From NCBI GenBank assembly GCA_036936605.1, contig JAUPFV010000005.1, positions 4,143,670-4,207,669 on the forward strand: a stretch of 64,000 nucleotides of DNA. The letters are read 5' to 3'. This DNA is from Limnanthes douglasii subsp. nivea (Eukaryota; Streptophyta; Magnoliopsida; Brassicales; Limnanthaceae). Position numbers and translations under genes: made by a program. How positions within the stretch are numbered: the first letter of the stretch is position 1; each line of letters begins with the position of its first letter. The notes beneath the pieces were generated by a model. It ran no database searches. It saw only the letters and a list, made by a program, of their open reading frames with translations, and was not told the DNA's origin. Of the stretch, positions 21,631 through 33,345 are shown in pieces.

Positions 21631-24600
21631 AGATAACCACTTTTTCCAGAGCCCTAGGTTTTGAAACTATCTCAACTTTTTTATTTTTCAACCACCACAT
21701 GTCTCGACTTGGACCTTGGCTTTACCTTGATAAACTTCACAAGTTTCTCTTCATTAAGTAAGTTATGTATATAATGATTCACATTATTATGAAATTTACC
21801 AATATCCGTTCTTGTTTTATAATTTCTTGTTAATTCATATCTTCTCATACCTTCAGAATTTGACTACATCTTAACACCTTATCGATTACCCTCAACTTCT
21901 CCGTAAGTTTTTTATAAGTTCCTCTTTCAAACTACTCCGGATTTTGGATGCTATTATTATAATTTATGTTGTAGTTTCTAATAGGCTTTCACCTGAAGTC
22001 TTGATATTGGTTATGTTATCATAACCTTGTAGAGTGTTTAGGTAAGGGATTTTTTGTTTTCATTTAACACATTAAGAGGGGTTTCTCGATATATACAAAG
22101 AAATTGTAATTAGGGTCGGCGTTTGGAACCCCAAGAAACTAATTACTTGCATATTCTTGTCTACTTCGATATACTCCTCCGCCCGAACCCACAAATCCTT
22201 AAAGTTCAAATATTTCTTCTTCACGATAATTCTGGCAATAAGTCCCAATGGTCATATATATTTATAAGCTACAACCCACCAAATCATTACAATCTTTTAA
22301 GTTATTATCGGCTTGGACAAGCGATTGAGTGTACTCATCAAGACTTTCCTTATGTCTTTCTTGTAATTAATGATATAGTCATTGTCTCATTTGATATCCT
22401 TGGATAAGATTAATTGGTTCTTATATACGGTCTATAATAAATTAATTGGTTCTTGTAAAAGCTAAGACATAGTATTTAGCCATGTTTGTTGTTTGTTTTG
22501 CACAAGTCACGTAAGGGATTAAGTCTTTTTTATTTTGTAGGGATGGTTTAGCTTAGTTGCTAATTTTTTGGAGTTTGTTTACTTGATTTTTTCATAGTAT
22601 TTAAAGAGTTTGTTTACACAAGTTTGTTGGATTCCTTTTTAGGAGTTTGGTTACTCAAGTTTGTTGGAGTTTTTATTTGAACTCTATATCGTCATTTTCA
22701 GTTTTAAATAATAGATTAAGAATTATTCAGCAATATTGTTTTGTTTCTGAAACCAATAATGGTCTCATGTTTGTCCACATATATTGGTTAAAGACTTGTA
22801 ACAAATCTCTGTGCAAGATAAAATAAGCTAGTTGGAAAGAATTAAGTTTAAACATTGGTTGAATAGGAAATAAACACAGATAATTACGGTTCATTAGCCA
22901 AACAAAATGATGTGCCATATATGGCGGTTGTCTAGGTCAATATTGGGTCAAATAAAGAAAAACAATACTCATTTTATTTATGGTCTGATAACCTTTATAA
23001 AAGGTTGGACATGCTGGTTGTCATGTTGGTGGAGGTCGATTCACATACGCGTTTCAATGGTAATTTTGATATCTCAACTAATTGACTTAGGGAGCATGAT
23101 GATGGCCTTTCTTATTTTTTCTACTCTACTGGCGGACGAGGCTCATATGCGCGTGGGCCCTATTTTTTTCTATGTATTTAGAACAATAAGGTGTTATGAT
23201 ATTCCTATTAGACTAAGAACAACCATGATAGTGATGACGTTTTCCAAATATATTGGATGATATAATCATAGTACTACTTATAATGTTCTTCCTTCAAATA
23301 TTGAGAGCGATAAACGACACAATATAACATATAAGAATTTTGTCAAAGTTTTCCGGGTATAGAAGAAGTGACATCATCACTTTCCTCAAAATTTGTAATC
23401 TCTTGAGGGAGATTTAAAAAATGCCTTGCAACGTATTGGGCTGATATCCGCCACCAGATTATGAATTACCCTTAACTCAGCGAAGCGGGTCTCCCTTGTG
23501 CATCCATTTTTTTTTATTTTAGTGTGAGGGACAACAATAGCCTCATGTACAAGGAACGACTATAAAATTACAGAAGTAAAAGATATTGGTTTTTTTGTTT
23601 GAGTTTAAATATTTTTTTAAAAATTGGTAGAAACTTTACAAAGTTTTTGATGGAGGGTTTGAATAGTATTTCTTACGATTACTTTACTTTCCCATAAAAA
23701 ACACCAATTTGGTGATATTATACTTTTTTATGTGATGAGGTGTTTTTAGTGACGTAGTGTGGTCGGACGGAAATTATTATCATGGAAAATGTTAGGTAAT
23801 ATTATCAAAGGATTAGATTAGTTCTTGAATTGTCATGAAAAATGTTAGGTAACATTATCAAAGGGTTAGATTAGTTCTGGAATTGTTAGGCGAGAAAGTT
23901 TACAAGTGAACAAAAGTGGTGCTTGACAGAACAGATAGTTGAAGGATCCTAGTTATAAGCTAATGGAAAATAGTTGGAAAATATAATGGAAAACATAATG
24001 GAAACCGTTCCTCAAATAGGTGAGTGAGTTAGTAGGTTGAAAGATGGAAAAAAAGTTACTACAAAATATAAAATAACTTAGATTACATAGAAACTTTTAA
24101 TGCACTTATATCAGATTTTGTTGGTTATGGACCTCTCGTTTAAAATTTAAAACTTATTATTATAGTATGATTTTAAACTTTAAAAATTCATATTTCCATT
24201 CAAGCATTTTATTTGTTTTCATGTGAAACTCAAACATTATTTAATTTTGTTTCAGACAAAATTAAAATAAAAAATACTAAAATTTAATATTCTAAATTCG
24301 GGTAACTTATAACGTTAATTATTATATTCGAATTAAAATTAAATATTTTCGATTATTAAAGAAACAAAAATATATCAATAAACTACTACATAAACATTGA
24401 GAAACAACTCGTTAATAATGGCCAACATTAAAATCTTTATATTTCAATTATTAAAAGAATTAGTATGTATTTATTTGTTTTTATATGGATAATAATTTTT
24501 GTGTTCTAAAAATAAGTAGAGAATTTATTAGAGTAAAGGGAAAATTAAAAAAAAATACAATCATTATATTAGAAAATCGAACGGGTAATATTATATGCTT

Positions 24601-24932
24601 CACTACTTCGGACAATGTTTTAGCATCAAACTGGTGGCTTAGAGAATTAGAGTTGTATCACTTCAATTTTTTTAGGAAGACTTACTTATAAAAACCCGTT
24701 ACACAAAATTATTATGGATAAAGACTTTAATTGTTTAAAAGATTTTATATAAAATCCAGTAACCAACTCATTTGTTTTAATTTTAATTTTTAAAGGTCTG
24801 TATCTTTTAAACCGTAACTAGGAAAAAGAATCTGAAAATACCATTCGTTTTTTTTAAGACGAACAAAACTAGTGTCACTCATTATATGTTTTGAATTGTT
24901 TAAAAACAGTTTCACACGTTTCTCATTTATAT
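21631..24932. other. 3.3 kb without recognised genes
   Basis: Two open frames of 94 and 117 codons (22123-22407 and 22907-23260, plus strand) show no recognisable domain. Composition is AT-rich and there are no flanking splice or promoter signals I would trust. I do not call them genes. The block may be an old, unidentified element. Confidence 0.4.
23779..23885 (+). repeat. two ~54-bp tandem copies
   Basis: The phrase running from 'tcatggaaaatgttaggtaa' to 'agttcttgaattg' is directly repeated once with four or five changes. Confidence 0.85.
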
Positions 24933-25283
24933 GGTTTCGCATCTACCAAAATAAAGAAGATTTCGCATCTATCAAAACAAAGAGGTTTCTCATCTAGCAA
25001 AATAAATAAGGTTTCGCATCTATCAAAATAAAGAAGGTTTCGCATCTACCAAATAAAGAAGGTTTCGCATCTACCAAAATAAAGAAGGTTTAGCATCTAT
25101 CAAAATAAAAAAGGTTTCGCATCTACCAAATAAAAAATGTTTAGCATCTATCCAAATAATGAAGGTTTCGTATCTATCAAAATAAATAAGGTTAAGCATC
25201 TATCAAAATAAATAAGGTTTAGTATCTATCAATAAAACAAAGAAGGTTTCACATCTATCAAAATAAAGAAGGTTTCTCATCTT
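24933..25283 (+). repeat. ~26-bp minisatellite, ~13.5 units
   Basis: Units follow GGTTTCGCATCTACC + AAAATAAAGAA, 25-26 bp each and one of 29. A second common form has GGTTTAGCATCTATC. The array sits directly left of the start of segmental copy A and has no counterpart left of copy B. Confidence 0.93.
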
Positions 25284-25369
25284 CTTCGTTTATCCTTTAA
25301 ATTTAATTTTTTTTAAAAGTCTGTACCTGTTAAACCGTAAGATAAATCATTTTTCATGGTGTATGAAGT

Positions 25370-25760
25370 GGAGGCAGTCATTTCAACGGAGATATGCATG
25401 TTATCTCATAGCATGTCAGCATATAACGAAGTAAATAATGACCAAAATTGAAGAGTAACAATAAAACTAGTTGAAGAAAGACGGGTCAAAGGTGATATTC
25501 GATCAAAATATTTTAAAACAATAATGAGGAATATATACATTTCCATAATTCGGTTCAAGAGTTTTATACTAGAAGACAAAGTGTTAAGATGAAATTTTAT
25601 ACAAACAAAGAAAAATATGCTCGAACAATTAGACTCAAATTGGGAAGGATTGTTTATGGTTGAAGTGGAAATAAAGTCAAGAACTCACATAATAATAAAA
25701 GACAAGAGAAATAAAGTTAGGAACCCTTGAAAAATAGAGCATTTAAAAATCGAGTATAGT
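25370..25760 (+). pseudogene. gypsy integrase C-terminal relic (copy A)
   Basis: Close duplicate of 44405-44795. The plus strand keeps STEICMLSHSMSAYNE, then a lysine/arginine-rich helix and the VKGDIRSKYFKT region, corresponding to the end of a gypsy integrase core and its C-terminal domain. Stops are frequent. It marks the left edge of the segmental duplication. Confidence 0.7.
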
Positions 25761-27335
25761 CTTACAAACTAAATAACTTATAATTCATTAGTCATTTACT
25801 ATTTCTTATCTCGGTGGCGCACGAAGGTTTTGAAGACACATTCAACGTTAGTAAAATGTTTTTTGTGCAAAACAATATGGCTTATTTATTGTTCATATAA
25901 TAAAATATAACTAAAAAAAGACTAAATATGTCGAAGTATAATTAACCTTCGGAAATAATAAGATAAACAACAATAGATACTTAAGCAATAAACTTCTTAA
26001 GATGGAATACTTATATTCGTAAAAAACAAATAATAAATATGCCTTAAATGATAAAAAATATCAGTGTACAAGTAATTTAATCAAGAACAACAACATATAA
26101 TAATAAATACACTTTGGGTGACCATTCTTCTCGAAACATGTAAACTTTATTTCCTTAAAAAAGAAGAACACTGCAAGGAACCATGAACCCTAACTATACT
26201 TGAAAAATTCTTGAAAACTTTAAGTAGAGAACTTAAGTGTTCAACAAAAAATTCTCATCATATTGAAATTAATCCAATAAAAAACATATAATATAAAAAT
26301 ATTCTATACACAAAGATTCGCTCATGAACAAAAAAAATAAAAAAGTACTCATAAAATAAATATATACGTACATATATAAAAACTATTATAATGTTGATTA
26401 ACATTTACCAAAATACATGGTGGCGAAAATCAAATTCGTACAATAATTTAAGAAGGAATAATAGGCTAAGAAGTAACAATCACTTATAGAACATCGTCTT
26501 CAACATTTTAGGCTTTAGCAACGGTCACGTGGGAATTTTCTGCCTAACCACATTATTATTAACTCCATTTTCCCACCATATTTAGTTGTCACGTGATCTT
26601 TAATATTCTTCTACTCAATTTCCTCAAACAATTAAAAAATACATTTATATTTTTAGTCCATCATCACAAAAGAGCTATAAATTCAGGAGACCATTAGTCT
26701 AATCAATATCATTGGCCACTTGGCCTTAAGAACATTATACCAAAAGTTATCAAGTCTAAGTTTCAATACTCCTTACGACAAGTACGTATAATACTTCGTG
26801 AAAGCAATTTGATGTCGAACATAAAGCCCGTTCTAAAGTTTTAAATTCTTATAAGACCTCAAAGTTTTAATCTAATGAACTTGTTAATTAATCAAGCTAA
26901 TATAGACTACGCAAAAGGTCATAATGTGCCTTGACTCACGTGTTATATATATATATATATATCGACCCCACGACAAGAAAGACAAAGACCTATTTGTTAC
27001 CTAGATACTTACGGTCTACAAACTCATTTACAAGAGTTTTTCCTTACTTTATCTTTTATTAAAATATTAGGGGGCTACTCATTGATATCCAACGAAGAAT
27101 CAAACATGTCGAAGAAACAGGTAACAACCTAGCACCCTAGTAATTGTTAATTGTACTATTTTCATTTGGTAAAATAAAAGTTTTTATTTTCAATGAAGGT
27201 TTTGGTCGGTTAAATGTTTTTAACAAGGCAGAAATGGTGAAGTACAAACCAAGTTGGAGCCGTCTCCGACGAAAATTCAAATAGAAAATTACACTAAAAA
27301 CATCGCATCGACAAAAAAAAATATAGACATAGCCA
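25761..27335. other. part of segmental copy A, including 1.2 kb absent from copy B
   Basis: 25761 to about 26104 aligns with 44796-45170. About 26105-27335 has no counterpart in copy B, where the alignment resumes directly. That extra piece holds three CACGTG G-boxes (26526, 26590, 26937), a TATA-like TATAAATT at 26676, an (AT)n run at 26943-26962 and an isolated ATG with donor site (27106-27121). No longer coding region follows. Confidence 0.5.
26526..27121 (+). promoter_or_regulatory. orphan promoter-like segment with G-boxes and a 5-codon first exon
   Basis: Two G-boxes (CACGTG at 26526 and 26590) lie upstream of a TATA-like box at 26676. A third G-box at 26937 and an ATG at 27106 follow. 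The ATG opens five codons ending in AAACAG before GTAACA, a possible splice donor. No downstream exon is recognisable. This may be the detached 5' end of a host gene. Low certainty. Confidence 0.25.
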
Positions 27336-28355
27336 TAAAAATTGACAAAATCTAAATCACAAGCTTCAGCAAAATACAAAGAATAACTAAAAGATTACAT
27401 TATCCGGATATTATTATCAACCATTATATAATCTTTAAATATTAATCATCAATTATTACATCAAACGTGTAACACGCGAAAACGAATTACCTCTTGAAAC
27501 TAATTATTATTACATTAAAATAATTATAATGATTTGAAACTAATTATTGATTAGTAACGTAATAGGAACAAGATTGTTTAATAACATTGTGGATTCTATT
27601 TTGTTATTCTTTTAACTAATTACCTCTTGAAAATTATTGTGAAACTTATTTTGATTTTTAATATCCAAATTAAACTTTTTTTTCCATTATCCAAACCAAA
27701 AACATAATCGAATTTCGGTTTAAGCGGATGGGTAATTTTTCTTTCTTCATTAAGTCCATCCATCTAATTCAAGTTAAAGGAGAGGGTTTTCTCATTTGAT
27801 AAAAGCTATAAATTTAATCACTAATTCGCAAATTCTATAAATTAATTCGTAATTGTTGTTTTGTTGGCGTCAAACTTTGTAAACGAGAGACTAAATCTAT
27901 TAATCTTTCTAAAGCCAAAAACTATCACCTTAATTTCGAAATGGAAAAACTAAAGGAAAGAAAAAACGTTACTATTCACCAATTTAATTCTCGGATCTCA
28001 TGACGGAGGTTTTAAGTGTGGTGTCAAGAAATGACAAGCTTTGTCAAGTACTCCACTTTTTGCCATAGTAATAATGATCTAAAATCTTCATTTTTACGAA
28101 GACAATACTATCCTTTTATGTAGTTTTCTTTTATTTAATTTTATAAATAATATTATACTAAATCAATATAAACATATTATTAGATAACAATTCGATTTCA
28201 AGTTTAAATAGTTAGCTTTCATAAAACTAAAATTAAATCTAAAATAAACAATAGAATTATTTTAGAAATTATCTTAAAATATTCTAAATTTATATGTAAA
28301 ATTTTAAAAAAATAATTTAGAAATTACTGTTTTGAATTTAAAAGAATATTTATTT
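27336..28355. repeat. segmental copy A, intergenic part
   Basis: Aligns along its length with about 45185-46690 of copy B apart from small indels and the Stowaway element present only in B. It ends at the insertion site of the 4.2-kb element. Confidence 0.75.
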
Positions 28356-28685
28356 GAGAAAAGTACCCATAAATACCTTCTCAACTATCAAATACCAACA
28401 TGGTACCCGTTTTTGGACTAGTTTCATAAACTACCTAGAGCCAATATATGGACAATTATACCCTCTAGGGTATAAAAGGGGATGTTTTGGTGAAACCGAC
28501 TTTTTTTCACCTTCTAATCAGACTTTTAGGTTCCAATTCCCCCCACTTTCCCATTTCTAAATTTGAAGAGAGAGAAACACGTTTTACGAGAGCGAACCCA
28601 AAAGTCATTTTTCAAAGCAAACATATCAATCGACGCCTCTATTCCGACCACTGCTGACACCCACCGGCTCACCACCGGCCCCGTT

Positions 28686-28890
28686 AACGACTGTCTCTGT
28701 CTCTGCTCCGATATTTCGTACATCAACCGGCGATTCATCGGCGACAAGGAACCACTGTCTCTGTCTCTGGTCCGAAATTTGCCACACCAACCGGCGAACC
28801 ACCGCCGACGACTAGCTTTCGAAGCAACCACTGTGTCTGTCTCTGTTTCGATATTTGGAACTACACCGGCGAACCACCGCCCATTGTCTC
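28686..28890 (+). repeat. ~70-bp GC-rich repeats in captured sequence
   Basis: Three units start with C-ACTGTCTCTGTCTCTG, pass through a TCCGATATTT-like phrase and end with CACCGGCGAACCACCG, at about 28687, 28753 and 28830. A fourth beginning is at about 28883. An open plus-strand frame spans them (28563-28895), but its residues show no known domain and the repeats explain the openness. Confidence 0.7.
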
Positions 28891-29581
28891 TGTGATACCG
28901 ATTACGCCTTCGAACAAAACAAGGTATCTACAACTGTCTCTGTTCGATTCATATGTGTCGATGTATAGGTTGTTTTACATTGATAGTCCATGCTGTATGA
29001 CGTCTAATACTCCGGTAGTGAGTAAGGCGATTTGTTACTGTTGCTCGATACGGAACGTTCCGGCCACCGTAACTGCATCGACATCACCATCGTCCGCCTC
29101 CGTCTCCATCGAACATGTACGTTTTTTGTCGCCGTCTTCCCTACTCTCTGTGCTTGATATTGGGTATTGTTTCCTTTCTGTAAACCCCAGAAGGGATTTG
29201 CAGATCGAATCATGTCTCTGTTCTAGCTTTACTTGAATCCTTAACCCGCATAAAAGATCTGGTTTTTGTCTGAACCTAGTCTTTTTGTGTAACCTGTAAC
29301 ATACAGTATGGTTTTTGTGTAACCTGTAACACTGTGAAGCTTGCAGGTTAGGCATACAGGTTCTTTTTTTATTTTTCTCTTTTCTATTAAGTGCAGGTTT
29401 TCATAACATATTTAGGTTATAGTTGTGTTGGTTAGAACGGTGTTGTGTCGATTAGAATGCTGTAACGTCGTGTATCGTAGGTATGTGGCTGCTGTTGTAA
29501 GCATTGTGAGTTTACGTAGGGTTGGTTCATATCTAGCAATATTGGTTGCATTATCTATCAGTGTTTGTGTATAGTTTACAG

Positions 29582-29685
29582 TCCGACGCCATGGGTTTGA
29601 ACCTGGTGGAGAAGAGGCGGAGGAAGAGGAAGAAGAAGAAGAGGAAGAAGAGGCGGAGGAATCTGATGGAGATGATTCTGATTAG
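29582..29685 (+). pseudogene. captured last-exon-like segment with acidic tail
   Basis: A T-rich acceptor (GTTTACAG, ending 29581) precedes 34 codons reading R-R-H-G-F-E-P-G-G, then a run of about 14 Glu with two Ala, then SDGDDSD and a TAG stop. Acidic Glu/Asp-rich C-termini ending this way are common in nuclear proteins, but the parent gene is not identifiable from this alone. The overlapping frame starting at 29591 (Lys/Arg-rich) is the shadow of the same purine run. Confidence 0.4.
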
Positions 29686-29999
29686 GGTTGAACATGTCGA
29701 TGTAGTATCATGGAACTGTTGGTTTATATTTTGTTGTGTTTAACGTTTGTTTATGCTTTTTTTGGACTATAACGAAACACAAACCCTGTGCAGTTGAAGG
29801 AAGCAGTTTTACTTGCAGTTATTTAAAATAATAGCAATGTTGGAAAACTAAGATATCAGAGTTATGGTAAATTTAAAAGAACAGTGTATGTAGACCTAAT
29901 GTATAAGATGTAAGCATAGATAGCAAGGTTGAATAAAGTGGATATCAGAGTATAACAGCATAGATAGCAATGTATAAATGAATACATATCAGAGTCTTA

Positions 30000-30815
30000 A
30001 CAAATGTAAGTAAAGTATCAGATGGATCTACAACGAAACAGAAAACATACTTTAATTTATCTGTTAGATATAAAATACATAATCTATCAAATTTGTATAG
30101 CGTGGCTATCAGATTGTAGCAGCATAGATAGCAATGTACACATGAATATATATCAGAGTCTGAAACAAACAGACATGAAACGTGTCAATGTTAAAAGTGT
30201 AAGAAGCATAAGTCAAAATACAAGGAGTGCTTATCTTTGAGATGAATCAGGCATGAAAGATGTGATAAACCTCTTGAACAAATGTAAGCAAAGTATCAGA
30301 TGGATGAACAACGAAACAGAAAACATACTTTTATTTATCTGTTAGATGTAAAATACATAATCTATCAAAATTGAATAAAGGGGCTATCAGATTGTAACAG
30401 CATAGATAACAATGTACACATGAATAAATATCAGAGTCTGAAACAAACAGACATGAAACGTGTCAATGTTAAAAGTGTAAGAAACGTAAGTCAAAATACA
30501 AGGAGTGCTTATCTTTGAGATGAATCAGGCATGAAAGATTTGAAGTACATCTTTAACAAATGTAAGTAAAGTATCAGATGGATGTAAACGAAAACAGTAA
30601 ACATACTTTGATGTATCTGTTAGATGCAAAATCCAGAATCTATCAATGTTGAATAGAGTGGCTATCAGAGTATAAAAGCATAGATAGCAATGTATACGTG
30701 AATAGATATCATAGTCAGAAAGAAACAGACATGGAACATGTAAATGTTAAAAGTGTACAAAACATAAGTCGAAAGATAAGGAGTGCTTATCTTTGAGATG
30801 TAAAATGTTACAAAA
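30000..30815 (+). repeat. 278-bp tandem repeat, three units
   Basis: The phrase GTATCAGATGGAT recurs at about 30015, 30293 and 30571, two exact 278-bp steps. Within each unit the order is 'acatact', 'tctgttagat', 'catagata..aatgta', 'tatcagagtctga', 'aaacagacatg' and 'ggagtgcttatctttgag'. Half a diverged unit lies upstream at 29925-30000. No coding potential. Confidence 0.9.
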
Positions 30816-31284
30816 AAGTCGATAAATAATGTTTAGAACGGAGCATCACATGACCTCCTATTATGCCCCGATTTGAAACATTGACCACAACAGGACTGAC
30901 TATGACATAATCAAAATGTTGAATTGAATCACAACAGCTTAATTGGATTGAAACAGTGAGTCAGTTTATATATACAATGCAATAACTTAAAGAAGGTACA
31001 TGAACTATGGTAACGAAAGGAATGAAAACGACACTTCTTCAGTTACTCCCTTTTCCATCTCCATTTTGCACCTCCCATTTTGCAGTACCCAACACAGCTT
31101 GAAGCTCCCTCGAAAGAAACTACCCATAAATACCTCCAAAGCTCATGCTGTATCTAGCAATGTCTCATGCTGTATCTAGCACTGTATACAAGGCATAAAT
31201 CGCAACTGATAAATAATATAGTGTCTAGCAATCAGATATGCACTAAAATCGCAATGTATAAAACAGAGCTGGAAAACTGCAATT

Positions 31285-31930
31285 TCTTACCGGAATGTAA
31301 TCAGAGCCGGTATCGATGCTTTGATTCGACCAGAAACAGAAACTAAACGATTTCTTGCCATTAATATACATTAGCTACGCTAGTGAATCTATTGTTAAGA
31401 TCGAAAATGGAAACTTATTTCAAAAAGCAGCCACAATACCTATATAAGTTGCAAGATATTTTTCAACACAAATAGCAAACTGTCATACCTAAACTATCAG
31501 GGTATATGGACTATTGGTCTGGTTTCAAACACATATATCAACCTATTATAGCTAACATATAATGGTGTATGCAGCAAGAGGAAATAGTTTGAAACATATA
31601 GCAATATCACGTACCTAAACTATAAGAGTCATGGTCTATTTATCAACACATATAGCAACATGCCATAACTAAGATATCAGGGTGTATGCTGTCAGGTTTA
31701 ATCTACAAACACATCAAACCTATCAGGGTCTATGCAGTGATCTAGCAACATCAAACATACAATTGCAGGCGACAAATTGCAATGTGTATCCATATAAATA
31801 TCAGGGTTCGAAACAGAGGTGAAAAAATGAAATTACTCACCGGAATGTGATCGGAGCTGGTTTGGATGATTTGAATTGAGCAGAAGCAGATGGTAATAAG
31901 TTTCCTGCAATTAACGTACATTATATGAGA
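31285..31930 (-). repeat. duplicated exon-like block on the minus strand
   Basis: Two related segments, about 31285-31365 and 31850-31930, each read on the minus strand as an acceptor-like GCAGG or GCAAG, a short block ending ATTCCG, and a donor GTGAGT or GTAAGA. Spacing between blocks is about 565 bp. They suggest a partially duplicated exon of a captured gene. No product was recognised. Confidence 0.4.
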
Positions 31931-32039
31931 GTCTAGAATCGATTTCGAAAATGGAAAACGATTTTGAAACTAAAAACTCAGCTCTGTTACTGACCTGAAA
32001 GATGTACCGTTTTGGCTACGATTTCGAAACTTAAATCAG

Positions 32040-32345
32040 TTGTTATGAGGCTGAGATACGGTGGTCTAGGAGGCTGAGATACGGTGCAAGATCGGAGCTC
32101 GACCGGCTGAGACGGTGCAAAATCGGAGCTAGGAGACTCTGGATGAAGCTGACGACGTCAAACCGGAATTCTGAAACTCGCCGGTGATCGGAACAATCTG
32201 AAAAGACGATTATATGGATCGCCGGTGATTAAGACTAGTTCGACGGTGGTTGTATGGTTCGCCGGTGGAGAGAGAGAAGAAGAGGAGAAAGAGAGAAGAA
32301 GAGGAGAGAGAGAAGAGTGGAGGCTGTTTTGAATTTCAAAATTCA
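32040..32345 (-). promoter_or_regulatory. captured 5' leader-like sequence
   Basis: On the minus strand a pyrimidine-rich stretch (CTTCTCTCTCTCCTCTTCTT, about 32320-32270) is followed by GC-rich sequence with repeated CACCGGCG. This is the usual look of a plant core promoter or leader and first exon. It sits just inside the right end of the 4.2-kb element. Which gene it came from is not visible. Confidence 0.4.
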
Positions 32346-32562
32346 AAAATAGAATGGGGGCTGTAACAAAAAAACCCTAATTCTTCACAAATCAACCTTA
32401 TATACTAGGTTGAGGGTAATCTTGGTATTAAAAAAAGAAAAGGTATTAGAAGTGGATATGTTTAATGAGATGGGTATTAAGTGAGCATTAACCCATTTTT
32501 GGGTACTAGGTTGTAATAGGTTTGGTTAAAAGGTACTTAGTGTGTCATTTCCCTATTTATTT

Positions 32563-33345
32563 ATTTATTTATTTATTTAATATCCGAAAAAATATTATTT
32601 AGACGCTACTAACTAAATTTAATGTTATATAATCTACAATTTTACTATTTTAGTACTATGTAAGTTATTTTTAAATCGTTTTCAAATTATTTTATATTTT
32701 AAATGTGAAATAGCTAATGTATCATTAACTTTGAATTTATTTTTGAAATTAGCTCAAATACTATAATATATTCATTCTATGATATAGCTCAACGAATAAA
32801 TTTTGAATATAAATTAAATTAACAATATAAATTAGATTAGCTTTGATGCTAACCATTTTTATTTTGAAAGAAGTATAAAATAATAAAAAAACTAATAAAT
32901 CAATCACACTAAAAAAATAAGTTAGATAAAAAATATAATGATTATAATATTAAATAAATCACTATAAAGTATCTTATTTATTTCTACTTATTTTAAAACT
33001 CTAACAAACTATAAGAATTAGCGTTTACTTGGTATGGAAATAATACATCGAAATTGTGAAAAGTGTACCGAGTTAATGCTTCTTAATGGGTGTCACGGTT
33101 AGCATTACCCATAAACTATTGATTTCTCATTAAAATTTGAAACCATTCGTTACTCATTGTGAAACCAAACGGTTTGCTTGTATTACGAATATAAAGATCC
33201 AAGTTTCTTGTTTTGTGTAGGTAATGTGTTCTGATTTTGTTGGGTCTACTCCGTTGTGCTATCAGATTTTTTTTTTACTCTAGAATCGTTGTCAATGTGT
33301 TTCAGGTTTTGTTAGATACTCAAAAGGTACAGCTGAAAGAAGATA
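32563..33345. other. upstream region of F-box copy A
   Basis: AT-rich. It aligns with 46690-47464 of copy B. The last 100 bp before the start codon are conserved in copies A, B and, partly, D (phrase TTTCAGGTTTTGTTAGATAC). That suggests a leader with a possible intron acceptor (TTTCAG) before the ATG. Confidence 0.5.

Larger units (their letters stand above)
28356..32553. mobile_element. 4.2-kb MULE-like element with 9-bp target duplication
   Basis: Copy B has an uninterrupted (ATTT)n site where copy A carries 4198 bp bounded by TATTTATTT at 28347-28355 and 32554-32562. The ends are GAGAAAAGTACC and, inverted, GGGAAATGACAC; they continue to a shared TA-TACCTT-like stretch, so the inverted ends are short and imperfect. 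A 9-bp duplication suggests the Mutator superfamily, though the target is itself ATTT-repetitive. Inside are GC-rich gene-like pieces at both ends, an acidic last-exon-like segment, a 278-bp tandem array and repeated exon-like blocks. No transposase was recognised, so it is probably a non-autonomous carrier of captured DNA. Confidence 0.7.

Noticed and set aside
22123..23260. Two plus-strand frames (94 and 117 codons) considered as genes
   Set aside because: No family resemblance, no conserved copy elsewhere in the window and no promoter or splice context; openness is within chance for this length.
26941..26962. (AT)n run as a functional element
   Set aside because: A simple microsatellite of about ten dinucleotides; nothing suggests more.
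28563..29236. Overlapping frames on both strands of GC-rich sequence
   Set aside because: Explained by a ~70-bp repeat in captured sequence; residues differ from unit to unit without conservation of any motif.
29546..29743. Lys/Arg-rich 65-codon frame
   Set aside because: It is the other reading of the purine run; the acidic frame with a proper upstream acceptor and stop is more plausible.
32563..33000. Nuclear insert of organellar DNA
   Set aside because: Considered for several AT-rich stretches; no plastid or mitochondrial gene motif was recognised anywhere in the window.
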